Made by a program: the position numbers and the translations under genes. This document shows, piece after piece, positions 1-7,914 of a DNA stretch of 39,162 nucleotides; the first letter of the stretch is position 1, and each line of letters begins with the position of its first letter. The notes under the pieces are model-generated. The model searched no databases and had not been told where the DNA came from. It worked only from the letters and a program-made list of their open reading frames with translations. Where the stretch lies: assembly GCA_022774505.1 (NCBI GenBank), contig JALFLW010000060.1, positions 1-39,162 of the forward strand, given 5' to 3'. The DNA comes from Lachnospiraceae bacterium (GTDB lineage Bacteria; Bacillota; Clostridia; Lachnospirales; Lachnospiraceae).

Positions 1-408
1 AAGTTTATCCATGAGCAGTCCATAACCGGAGGAAGCTGACAAAGAATCTAAAATATAGATCTTTCTATCGGGAAATTCCTCTTTTAGAGTATTTGCTGCG
101 ATCGTGGCAGAATTGATGGTTCCTGATATACCGGAGGAAAGCGTTAAATGAAGGATATCAAGTCCCTGTTTGAGAAATCCACGGAAATATTCTTCATATT
201 CATCAGCATTTACCTGAGAAGTCTTTGTATCGGAACCGGTTGCCATACGGTGATAAAAGTCTTTAAAATCTATAGATTGTCCCAGATCATCCAAATGATT
301 TACTCCATCCAGTTCATAGTGGAAACAAATATATGAAATATTACGTGCTTCAAAATGTTCCCTGGACAGATCAGCGGTGGAACAACAACTTAAAATATAT
401 TGATTCAT
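1..408 (-). CDS. DegV family fatty-acid-binding protein (N-terminal part)
   Basis: The gene starts inside the window and runs off its left edge, so only the first 136 residues are seen. They read MNQYILSCCSTADLS at the start and contain the family's hallmark 'LTLSSGISGTINSA' and then 'DSLSASSGYG', the ligand-cradling loops of DegV proteins. DegV proteins are cytosolic binders of long-chain fatty acids; in Gram-positives many act as FakB subunits that present the fatty acid to the FakA kinase. ATG at 408 is preceded by AGGAGGAT. The cysteine pair near the N-terminus varies between family members. The specific fatty acid and partner cannot be inferred from this fragment. Confidence 0.9.
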   Translation of the reverse strand, partial: MNQYILSCCSTADLSREHFEARNISYICFHYELDGVNHLDDLGQSIDFKDFYHRMATGSDTKTSQVNADEYEEYFRGFLKQGLDILHLTLSSGISGTINSATIAANTLKEEFPDRKIYILDSLSASSGYGLLMDKL

Positions 409-493
409 AAATATCCTCCTTTATAAGATATTGTTACAGATTTCTCTTGTTTATACCAAAAGATTGTTTCAATTGAATACCATACCCATGCAA

Positions 494-522
494 ATTATAT
501 CATGAAATGAAATGGGATACAA
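494..522 (-). promoter_or_regulatory. Sigma-A-type promoter for the degV gene
   Basis: On the minus strand TTGTAT (522-517) and TATAAT (499-494) are separated by exactly 17 bases, about 90 bases upstream of the degV start. The rest of 409-676 is AT-rich intergenic DNA holding this promoter and the divergent one at 570-598. Confidence 0.7.
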
Positions 523-569
523 ATAACTTCTGAATATAAGAGTATATATATAAGCTATTACTATTTTCA

Positions 570-598
570 TTGACTTTAATTTTGCGTATGTTTATACT
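570..598 (+). promoter_or_regulatory. Sigma-A-type promoter for the DUF1275/sigma-factor genes
   Basis: TTGACT (570-575) and TATACT (593-598) with a 17-base spacer form a near-consensus vegetative promoter about 80 bases upstream of the DUF1275 gene. No promoter of comparable quality is seen before the sigma-factor gene, so this one may also drive that pair. Confidence 0.75.
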
Positions 599-676
599 GC
601 ATAAGGTGCGGTCTGTCAGTTTTGATGAAGGCAGATCGTATATGGAGATTATATTATAGAAAAGAGGCTGTTTTCA

Positions 677-1369
677 TTGAACAAAGGAAAATCGACATTG
701 ATGAAAATTTTACCGAAGCATCAAATGTCAGAGGCTTTTATAAATACTTTTTTTCTGGCACTCTCGGGGGGATTTCAGGATGCGTATACCTACAATTGCA
801 GGGATGAGGTGTTTTCGAATGCTCAGACAGGAAATGTGGTCCTTATGAGTCAGCATTTTATGGAAGGAAGATGGTTTGAAGGGATTCGTTATCTTCTGCC
901 ATTATTATCCTTTGCAGCCGGTGTACTGCTTGCAGAAAATGTGCAGTACCGTTTCCGGAATGCGAGAAAGATCCATTGGAGACAAGGAATCCTGCTGGCT
1001 GAGATTTTGATACTGGCATTGGTAGGCTTCATTCCGGATTCTTATAATATGGCGGCAACGATCATGGTATCTTTTGCATGTGCCATGCAGGTGCAGACCT
1101 TTCGAAAGGTGGGAGGATATTCTTATGCAAGCACCATGTGTATCGGCAATCTGCGTAGTGGTATGGCTGCCCTGTCTTTGTACTTTAGGGAGCGTAAGAA
1201 GGAGCAGCTGCGGCAGATGGGATATTATTTCGGGGTGATAGCAACATTTGCCGTGGGGGCAGGTATTGGTGGAATATGTTCTGTACGGTTTGGGATTCAT
1301 GTGATCTGGATGTCCTGTATATTACTGCTGATCAGTTTTGTTTTGATGTCTCTCGAAAAATTAAAATAA
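677..1369 (+). CDS. YoaK/DUF1275 family membrane protein
   Basis: This 230-residue hydrophobic protein has the DUF1275 (YoaK) hallmarks: 'LALSGGFQDAYTY' near residue 30, 'AQTGNVV' near residue 50, and a late 'MCIGNLRSG' segment. Five or six membrane helices are visible. Biochemical function is not established for the family; it is a predicted inner-membrane protein. I chose TTG at 677 because AAAGAGG lies about 9 bases upstream; ATG at 701 and 725 are alternatives without a good ribosome binding site. It is followed after 63 bases by the sigma-factor gene and may be co-transcribed with it. Confidence 0.85.
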   Translation: MNKGKSTLMKILPKHQMSEAFINTFFLALSGGFQDAYTYNCRDEVFSNAQTGNVVLMSQHFMEGRWFEGIRYLLPLLSFAAGVLLAENVQYRFRNARKIHWRQGILLAEILILALVGFIPDSYNMAATIMVSFACAMQVQTFRKVGGYSYASTMCIGNLRSGMAALSLYFRERKKEQLRQMGYYFGVIATFAVGAGIGGICSVRFGIHVIWMSCILLLISFVLMSLEKLK

Positions 1370-1432
1370 ACACTCCATTATGTGACCTTCCGGCAATTTC
1401 ATTCGTATATTGAGTGAAAGGGGGAACAGAAC

Positions 1433-1927
1433 TTGAATACAAAAGAGTTTGAGAGCTGCTACCATAAACATTTCAATTTTGTTTACCGGCTTTCCTTTAC
1501 CTATATGAAAAATCAGGCAGATGCGGAGGATGTGACGCAGGAAACATTTTTACGTCTGTATCATCAAAGGGGAGGGTTTGAGTCGGAGGAGCATGTCAGG
1601 CGCTGGCTGCTGCGTGTAGCGATCAATCTGTCCAAGGATCAGCTGAAGTCTCATTGGAAGCAAAGGAGACAGGAGTTGGATGAAAATATGTTTGAGACAG
1701 GATCCGGCCGGCAAAATGATCAAAAAGAAATCTGGCAGGAAGTAGCAGCATTACCGGAGAAATATCGTCTGGTATTGTATCTTTATTATTATGAAGGATA
1801 TAGTGTACGTGAAATTGGACAGATGCTGCGGTGTAGTATATCGGCGGTAAAGATGCGCCTGAAACGGGGCAGAAAATTACTTCGATTGGAATTGGAGCCG
1901 GGCATTGAGGAGTGGAGGTCAATATGA
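1433..1927 (+). CDS. ECF-like RNA polymerase sigma-70 family factor
   Basis: The 164-residue protein has only sigma regions 2 and 4. Region 2 is residues about 8-75, with 'NQADAEDVTQETFLRLY' for -10 recognition and core binding. Region 4 is residues about 105-160, a helix-turn-helix with 'GYSVREIGQMLRCSISAVKMRL' split across its two helices. This is the ECF layout, used to redirect RNA polymerase to a small regulon. The start is TTG at 1433 with AAAGGGGG 7 bases upstream. The stop overlaps the next gene as ATGA, implying translational coupling with a membrane partner. The inducing signal and target promoters cannot be read from the sequence. Confidence 0.88.
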   Translation: MNTKEFESCYHKHFNFVYRLSFTYMKNQADAEDVTQETFLRLYHQRGGFESEEHVRRWLLRVAINLSKDQLKSHWKQRRQELDENMFETGSGRQNDQKEIWQEVAALPEKYRLVLYLYYYEGYSVREIGQMLRCSISAVKMRLKRGRKLLRLELEPGIEEWRSI

Positions 1928-2820
1928 ATATAAGAACATATAGAGAGATGTACGATCATATAGAAGCATCAGGGGAACAAAAAAAGAAAATATTTAATGA
2001 GATTCTGGATGCAGACGAAAGCAAAATGTGGGAGAATAAAAATCTGCATATCCTGATGGCAGCAATTGTTGTCATAGCTTTGGTGGTGATCCTGCCGGTG
2101 GGTGGATATGCGGCACAAAAGCTGAATACACATTTTACTTATAGTGTGCAAAAGCCGGGAAAGGATCATAAGGCAGTTTTACATATTAAAAAGAAATACG
2201 GAGAGATACTGGGATATGAATATACTATGGAAAAGACGAATAAGAAGACGCTGGCAAAGTATATACGAAATGCCCACCCGAATTATTTCGTTAAATTGTC
2301 GGTGGATAAGAAGGTGGTAGGAGATGATTACATTCTTTATAAACATCCTGATCCGAATAGCTGTGAAGTATATGCTATGAATATTTTTCAGTATAAGGGA
2401 AACAAGAGGTGGAGGCTTTTGGAAAAGGCAGAGGATGATCCTAAAAAGGGGGAAAAAATAAGAAAGAAGTATTATGATAGGGATTTTTGTATTAGTGTGT
2501 ATTATGTCAACCGGTCCAAAGACATAGAAATGACGGAGACGGAAAATGTCAAAAAAATGACTATAGGGGGAAACGAAGCATATTATTTTAAGGGGATCGG
2601 AGCAAAGAAAGGACAGACGAAGAAGCAGAAACGGCGGGCAAAGGAGAAGCAAGTGAATACAATTTGGATTTTTGATAAAAAATACGGATATTGTATTGAA
2701 ATTACCGGAGAGGGTCTTCTGCCCGAAAAGAAATTGATGAAGATCGCACAGACAGTTCGATTGGAAAAGACAACCAGAAAAAACAGTATGGAATTTTCTG
2801 TGATATCTGCTCACTATTGA
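1924..2820 (+). CDS. Single-pass membrane protein, probable anti-sigma factor
   Basis: From ATG at 1924 the protein has 298 residues: a short charged cytosolic part (1-40), one membrane helix (about 42-61, 'MAAIVVIALVVILPVGGYAA'), then a lysine-rich extracytoplasmic domain of about 235 residues. I recognise no catalytic motif and no zinc HxxxCxxC anti-sigma motif. The role is inferred from context: ATGA overlap with the ECF sigma gene, and a cytosolic stub plus external sensor, the usual topology of an anti-sigma factor. A GTG at 1912 would extend it by four residues but lies within the ribosome binding site GTGGAGGT. No close family is recognised. Confidence 0.6.
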   Translation: MNIRTYREMYDHIEASGEQKKKIFNEILDADESKMWENKNLHILMAAIVVIALVVILPVGGYAAQKLNTHFTYSVQKPGKDHKAVLHIKKKYGEILGYEYTMEKTNKKTLAKYIRNAHPNYFVKLSVDKKVVGDDYILYKHPDPNSCEVYAMNIFQYKGNKRWRLLEKAEDDPKKGEKIRKKYYDRDFCISVYYVNRSKDIEMTETENVKKMTIGGNEAYYFKGIGAKKGQTKKQKRRAKEKQVNTIWIFDKKYGYCIEITGEGLLPEKKLMKIAQTVRLEKTTRKNSMEFSVISAHY

Positions 2821-2926
2821 TGGATATTGATAGATATTTTGCAGCTTATGGACATTTATAGATTGCTATTTTTGCGGGACAGTGGTAGAATCAAGAAAAT
2901 GTTTGTTTTAAAGGAGAAAAGAGAAT

Positions 2927-4765
2927 ATGTGTGGTATCGTTGGTTATATAGGAAGCAGACAGGCGGCACCGATTCTTCTGGATGGCCTGTCAAAACTGGA
3001 ATACAGGGGATATGATTCTGCAGGGATCGCTGTACGCGAAGGAGCGGATAAGGCAAAGGTAGTCAAAGCAAAGGGACGCCTGAAAGGTCTGCTTGAAAAG
3101 ACAGACGGAGGCAATGCTGTGAAGGGAACATGTGGTATCGGGCATACCAGATGGGCGACACACGGTGAACCGTCTGAGATAAATGCTCATCCGCATGTCA
3201 GTGATGATGGAAATGTGGTAGGTGTTCATAATGGCATTATTGAAAACTATCAGGAACTTAAAGAAAAACTGTTAAAAAAAGGATATGAGTTTTATTCATC
3301 TACCGATACAGAGGTGGCTGTAAAGCTTGTTGATTATTATTATAAGAAATATGAGCATACGCCGGTGGATGCGATTAATCATGCCATGGTGCGTATTCGT
3401 GGATCATATGCACTGGCTATGATGTTTGCGGAATATCCGGATGAGATTTATGTAGCCCGCAAGGACAGCCCGATGATCATTGGTGTGGCGGATGGTGAGT
3501 GCTATGTGGCATCTGATGTTCCGGCTATTTTGAAATACACCCGAAAGGTATATTATATAGGAAACATGGAGATCGGCCGTCTGGCAGATGGCAAGGCTGT
3601 TTTCTATAATCTGGACGGTGATGAGATTGAAAAGGATGTCGTGGAGATCAAATGGGATGCGGAGGCTGCTGAAAAGGGTGGATATGAGCATTTTATGATG
3701 AAAGAGATCCATGAACAGCCAAAGGCGATCCTGGATACGATGAATTCCAAAATAAAAGATGGACGTATCGATCTGTCAGATGTAGGTCTTAGCGAAGAGG
3801 ATATCAAAAATATCGGTCAGATCTTTATTGTAGCATGTGGTTCGGCATATCATACCGGAGTTGTGACACAGTATGTCATGGAGGATCTGGCAAGAGTGCC
3901 GGTGCGTGTCGAGCTGGCATCAGAATTTCGTTATCGTAATCCAATCCTGCATCCGTCAGACCTGGTGATCGTGGTCAGTCAGTCGGGTGAGACAGCAGAT
4001 ACGTTGGCAGGGCTCAGACTGGCAAAGGAACAGGGAGTAAAGACTCTCGGTATTGTGAATGTTGTTGGATCTTCCATTGCCAGAGAGGCTGATAATGTAT
4101 TCTATACGCTTGCCGGCCCGGAGATATCGGTGGCAACGACAAAGGCATATAGTGCCCAGCTGATCGCCGGATATCTTTTGTCGATCGAGTTTGCCAGAGT
4201 AAGGGGGACTATTACGGAGAAGCAGTATACAGAGTATATCAATGAGCTGCAGACTCTGCCGGATAAGATTGACAAGATCATTGAGGATAAAGAGCGTATT
4301 CAGTGGTTTGCCGCAAAGCAGGCAAATGCATCGGATATATTCTTTGTGGGACGCGGGATCGATTATGCGATCTGTCTGGAAGGAAGTCTTAAGCTGAAGG
4401 AGATCAGTTATATCCATTCAGAGGCATATGCTGCAGGAGAGCTGAAACACGGTACTATCAGTCTTATTGAGGATGGAATCCTTGTGATCGGTTCTCTGAC
4501 CCAGGATGATCTGTATGAAAAAACCATCAGCAATATGGTAGAGTGTAAGAGCCGTGGAGCTTCTCTTATGGGACTTACCAATTTTGGCAATTACTCAATT
4601 GAGGATACAGCCGATTTCGTGGTATATGTACCGAAAACGGATCCTCATTTTGCAGCAAGTCTTGCAGTGATACCGCTTCAGCTGCTGGGATATTATGTGT
4701 CTGTAGCGAGAGGTCTGGATGTAGATAAACCTCGTAATCTTGCAAAGAGTGTGACTGTAGAATAA
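2927..4765 (+). CDS. glmS: Glutamine--fructose-6-phosphate aminotransferase (isomerizing)
   Basis: GlmS makes glucosamine-6-phosphate from fructose-6-phosphate and glutamine, the entry to UDP-GlcNAc and peptidoglycan. The 612-residue length is typical. The N-terminal Ntn glutaminase domain starts 'MCGIVGYIG', with Cys2 exposed after Met removal, and contains 'YRGYDSAG' and 'HTRWATHG'. Two SIS sugar-isomerase domains follow, with 'CGSAYHTG', 'SQSGETADT' and 'SEAYAAGELKHG', and the C-terminus ends 'PRNLAKSVTVE', as in other GlmS proteins. ATG at 2927 follows AAAGGAG. Only 106 bases separate it from the upstream gene, and I see no glmS ribozyme core there. Confidence 0.97.
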   Translation: MCGIVGYIGSRQAAPILLDGLSKLEYRGYDSAGIAVREGADKAKVVKAKGRLKGLLEKTDGGNAVKGTCGIGHTRWATHGEPSEINAHPHVSDDGNVVGVHNGIIENYQELKEKLLKKGYEFYSSTDTEVAVKLVDYYYKKYEHTPVDAINHAMVRIRGSYALAMMFAEYPDEIYVARKDSPMIIGVADGECYVASDVPAILKYTRKVYYIGNMEIGRLADGKAVFYNLDGDEIEKDVVEIKWDAEAAEKGGYEHFMMKEIHEQPKAILDTMNSKIKDGRIDLSDVGLSEEDIKNIGQIFIVACGSAYHTGVVTQYVMEDLARVPVRVELASEFRYRNPILHPSDLVIVVSQSGETADTLAGLRLAKEQGVKTLGIVNVVGSSIAREADNVFYTLAGPEISVATTKAYSAQLIAGYLLSIEFARVRGTITEKQYTEYINELQTLPDKIDKIIEDKERIQWFAAKQANASDIFFVGRGIDYAICLEGSLKLKEISYIHSEAYAAGELKHGTISLIEDGILVIGSLTQDDLYEKTISNMVECKSRGASLMGLTNFGNYSIEDTADFVVYVPKTDPHFAASLAVIPLQLLGYYVSVARGLDVDKPRNLAKSVTVE

Positions 4766-4890
4766 AAACGGCAAGACCAGCGTTTTTCTCCAAGAGTTGT
4801 TTCGTGATTTTCGTTGGATGTCTTATATACTAAAAAAGTGATTTTAGATTATAATTTATGATTTCAGGATCCGATGAGGATCAAAATAAG

Positions 4891-4926
4891 AAAGGGAGCA
4901 AAAAGGAATTTACATTGCTCCCTTTT
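4891..4926 (+). terminator. Intrinsic terminator after glmS
   Basis: A perfect 11-bp stem AAAGGGAGCAA / TTGCTCCCTTT (4891-4901 with 4915-4925) has a 13-base loop and a short T run. It lies between glmS and the next gene, so glmS transcription probably ends here; the A-rich left arm may let it work in both directions. Confidence 0.75.
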
Positions 4927-4968
4927 TGCGTTAATATGATTAAGCAAACAAGACAGGAGGCGGTTGAA

Positions 4969-5160
4969 ATGGATCTGATGGTTGGCAGTATTGATGTTGT
5001 GCGGCTGCGCAGGGATCTGCTGCGTCAGCTTAGGAGTATGCCGAATCAGAAGTCACCGGTCATAAAAAATAAAATTTATACAGCACAGCTGGCGGATGAG
5101 CAGACTTTGATCGCAATGGCGAAAAAAGAGAGCATGGACATCCGCAGATATATACGATGA
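4969..5160 (+). CDS. Small basic protein of unknown function
   Basis: This 63-residue, arginine/lysine-rich protein starts 'MDLMVGSIDVVRLRRDLL' and ends 'ESMDIRRYIR'. I do not recognise it. ATG at 4969 is chosen because AGGAGG lies 8 bases upstream; the longer open frame from 4858 runs through the glmS terminator and is unlikely. It has no signal peptide or membrane helix and is probably a mostly helical cytosolic protein. It sits 15 bases before the MarR regulator and heads the LRR/VWA/MoxR gene set, so it may share their transcript. Confidence 0.6.
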   Translation: MDLMVGSIDVVRLRRDLLRQLRSMPNQKSPVIKNKIYTAQLADEQTLIAMAKKESMDIRRYIR

Positions 5161-5175
5161 TAGAGGAGAATGGGA

Positions 5176-5607
5176 ATGGAGATGGAGAATCAGAATCCGG
5201 GGGAGGAGTTGTATAACCTTCTGGCAGAGCTGCTAAACAGCAAAATGAACCGGACTGTTTTGGACAGTATTCGCGGGGAATATGGAGTTTTGAGGTATTT
5301 GTGCTATATTGAAGATCATGTACATGCGGGAAAGCTGACGGAGCAGCTGCATGTTGTTCCGGGAAGGATGACAGACATTCTCAATAGTCTGGAAGCAAAA
5401 GGTCTGATACAGAGAGTACGGGGAGAGTCGGACAGGCGTCATGTAAATGTATGTATTACCGATGAGGGCAGGGAGCATGCGGTACAGATGAGGCAGATGA
5501 TCAGTAAGGAGTATGAAGGGATGTTTCAGATACTTGGCCGGAAGGATATAGAGGAATTGATCCGTTTGCTGAAGATTGTATTGTCATATCCGAATGTAAA
5601 AGGCTAA
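5176..5607 (+). CDS. MarR family transcriptional regulator
   Basis: The 143-residue protein has the winged helix-turn-helix of MarR regulators: 'GKLTEQLHVVPGRMTDILNSLEAKGLIQR' (in pieces, residues about 52-80), then the wing 'RGESDRRHVNVCITDEG', followed by a C-terminal dimerisation helix. Such proteins bind palindromic operators as dimers and often respond to small ligands. ATG at 5176 fits GAGGAG at 5163-5168; ATG 5170 is too close and 5182 is an alternative. It lies directly upstream of the LRR/VWA/MoxR genes, so it is a plausible local regulator, but no operator could be identified. Confidence 0.85.
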   Translation: MEMENQNPGEELYNLLAELLNSKMNRTVLDSIRGEYGVLRYLCYIEDHVHAGKLTEQLHVVPGRMTDILNSLEAKGLIQRVRGESDRRHVNVCITDEGREHAVQMRQMISKEYEGMFQILGRKDIEELIRLLKIVLSYPNVKG

Positions 5608-5625
5608 AGCGGGGAGATCATAGAA

Positions 5626-6606
5626 ATGAACCGGAGAAAACTGTATAATCAGGGAGAATTGTACTTATATGTGGAAATGTCCGAAGCCGGAGGAGTTCGC
5701 CTGATACGATGCTATGGTGTATCTCCGTCTGTTGTTTTACCGGAGGAGATCGCGGGAAAAGCACTGACAGAGATTGGGGAATATTCTTTTGCGGATTCGC
5801 CCCGGGCACCCCAAAGGCCGGATGGAATGCCGGAGTATGTAAGAGAACTGGCAGGAGAATATATCAGGGAAATAGAACTGCCTGACAGTGTGGTGCAGAT
5901 AGGAAGTCTGGCTTTCTATAATTGCAGAGAATTAAAGAGGCTCTCCTTTGGCAGCGCGTTGACAAAGATTGGCAGTGACATATTTATGAACTGCAGGTCG
6001 TTAAAGGATTTCCGGGTGAACTGCCATGTAGGAGACAGCACAGGATTAAAGCAGCTGCTGGCACAGAAGATGACAGATGTTGAAGTGACGTTTGAAAGGA
6101 ACGGGGAATGTCAGGCACGTCTCTTTTATCCGGAATATTCGCAGGTTTATGACGAGATAGGTCCGGCACATATTTTTGCAATGAATATCCGGGGGGAGGG
6201 CTTCCGGTTCAGACAGTGCTTCAGAGAGGGTATCATTTGTTTTCGGGATTATGATGCCGTGTTTGAACAGGCATGCACGGGAGAAACAGTTGCGACACTT
6301 TGCAGGCTGGTGGCAGATCGTCTGGCATACCCGGTGGAGTTAGAAGAGGAAGCGGCACATAGATATACTTCTTTTGTGCAGCAACATCAGGAAGAATTGG
6401 CCGGATTTTTGGTAGAGAATGAGAATATAGAGATGATCCGGATATTTGCGGATAAGAAAATATTATCGGGATCAGGACTGCAGACAGCGGCAGCTATGGC
6501 TTCTGCAAGGGAATGGATTCCGGGGACAGCTGCTATAATGAGACTGCAGCAGGAACAAAATGAAACCGGAAAACCGGATGGCAGATATGATTTTGAGGAA
6601 TGGTAG
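5626..6606 (+). CDS. BspA-type leucine-rich repeat protein
   Basis: The protein has 326 residues. Residues about 35-140 carry BspA-like (LRR_5) repeats: 'LPEEIAGKALTEIGEYSFAD', 'LPDSVVQIGSLAFYNCRELK', then 'GSALTKIGSDIFMNCRSLK'. The C-terminal half is not recognised. There is no signal peptide, so unlike surface BspA proteins it is probably cytosolic. It is the first gene of a coupled trio, its TAG touching the ATG of the VWA-like gene, followed by a MoxR ATPase. It could therefore be a scaffold or substrate adaptor for the MoxR/VWA pair (inference). Start ATG 5626 follows GGGGAG. Confidence 0.75.
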   Translation: MNRRKLYNQGELYLYVEMSEAGGVRLIRCYGVSPSVVLPEEIAGKALTEIGEYSFADSPRAPQRPDGMPEYVRELAGEYIREIELPDSVVQIGSLAFYNCRELKRLSFGSALTKIGSDIFMNCRSLKDFRVNCHVGDSTGLKQLLAQKMTDVEVTFERNGECQARLFYPEYSQVYDEIGPAHIFAMNIRGEGFRFRQCFREGIICFRDYDAVFEQACTGETVATLCRLVADRLAYPVELEEEAAHRYTSFVQQHQEELAGFLVENENIEMIRIFADKKILSGSGLQTAAAMASAREWIPGTAAIMRLQQEQNETGKPDGRYDFEEW

Positions 6607-7914
6607 ATGATCAAGAAGAAGCATGTTTTAACACAGACGGAATGGGAAGCACAAATGGCATTAAAGATATTGGCTTATACAAGGGATGCTCTTTTTGTGG
6701 ATTTCAGATATATGGGAAGAGTCTTTCAGATCCTGACACCTCAGGCAGATGACAGACTGACCACTCTGGCGGTGGATGGAGAATTACTGCGGTATTCCTC
6801 CGAACAGCTGATACGTGTATTCCGGCAAAATGATCATTATCTGAACAGACTGTATTTTCATAGTATCCTTCACTGCCTTTTTCAACATCTGTGGATCGGT
6901 GGAAACAGAGAGCGGGATCTGTGGAATACAGCTTGTGACATAGCGGTAGAATATGTCATTGATCATACGGACAGATCCTCGGTCAAAAGGATTCTCGGAT
7001 GGATCCGGGAGAAGACATATAATGAGCTGGAGGAGCTTGGCGGAGGAATTTGCGCTGCGGTGGTGTATCGCTGGCTGAAAATGAAAAGTGAGGCGGAATT
7101 AAACAGTCTGAAACAGGAATTTTTTGCAGATGATCACAGATATTGGCCCAAGGAGGAAAAGACCGGGGCAGTGCCTTCTTTGACAAGAAAAAAGTGGCAG
7201 CAGGCGGCAAGGCAGATTTCGATGGAACAAAAGAGGCAGGGAGATGACCGGGCAGAAGGTCAGCAGCTTTTTGGACAGCAGATCAGAGCAGGAGCCCATC
7301 AGCGAAGCTATGGTGATTTCCTGCGAAAGTTTGCCATATACAGGGAGGAGCAGAAAATAGATCCGGATGAGTTTGATCTGGGTTTTTACACATATGGACT
7401 TGCTTTGTATGGAAATCTTGGGCTGGTTGAGCCGGTGGAGAGCAGAGAGGTACATAAGATTCAGGACTTTGTTATTGTGGTTGATACAAGTTATTCCACA
7501 AACGGAGATCTTGTCAGGAAGTTTGTACAGGAAACCTTTGATATTCTGACAGGTCAGGACAGCTTCTTCCGAAAAGCCCGGATACTGCTTTTGCAGTGTG
7601 ACGAAAAAGTGCAGAAAGAAGATGTGATAAACAGCCGCAGGGATTTAGAATATTTTTTTGAAAATTTCAGGATCTATGGTGGAGGAGGAACAGATTTCAG
7701 ACCGGCCTTTGTAAGAGTGGGAGAGCTTCTGAAAGAGGGATTTTTTGAGCATTTATGTGGTTTATTATATTTTACGGATGGAAAAGGGGTATATCCCGGG
7801 GAGAAACCGCCCTATCCCACTGCCTTCCTGTATCTGAACGATTTTGAGGAGGAGAAGGTGCCGGCGTGGGCTATGCGGATGCAGATTGATGAGGAGAGTA
7901 TACAGTTATCATGA
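6607..7914 (+). CDS. VWA-like / DUF2201 putative metallopeptidase
   Basis: This 435-residue protein has a C-terminal VWA-like fold with metal-site (MIDAS) elements: 'VVDTSYS' (DxSxS, Asp near residue 292), 'GGGGTDF' (Thr near 362) and 'FTDGKG' (Asp near 391). The N-terminal half resembles the DUF2201 metallopeptidase-like domain, with clustered histidines in 'FHSILHCLFQH' around residues 85-95. VWA proteins paired with MoxR ATPases typically act in metal insertion, maturation or remodelling of a partner complex. Here the partner ATPase overlaps the stop by ATGA, and the LRR gene immediately precedes. The exact client is unknown. Confidence 0.8.
   Translation: MIKKKHVLTQTEWEAQMALKILAYTRDALFVDFRYMGRVFQILTPQADDRLTTLAVDGELLRYSSEQLIRVFRQNDHYLNRLYFHSILHCLFQHLWIGGNRERDLWNTACDIAVEYVIDHTDRSSVKRILGWIREKTYNELEELGGGICAAVVYRWLKMKSEAELNSLKQEFFADDHRYWPKEEKTGAVPSLTRKKWQQAARQISMEQKRQGDDRAEGQQLFGQQIRAGAHQRSYGDFLRKFAIYREEQKIDPDEFDLGFYTYGLALYGNLGLVEPVESREVHKIQDFVIVVDTSYSTNGDLVRKFVQETFDILTGQDSFFRKARILLLQCDEKVQKEDVINSRRDLEYFFENFRIYGGGGTDFRPAFVRVGELLKEGFFEHLCGLLYFTDGKGVYPGEKPPYPTAFLYLNDFEEEKVPAWAMRMQIDEESIQLS

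Noticed and set aside
4858-4968. N-terminal extension of the small gene at 4969
   Set aside because: It would translate the glmS terminator hairpin, and AGGAGG is correctly spaced for ATG 4969.
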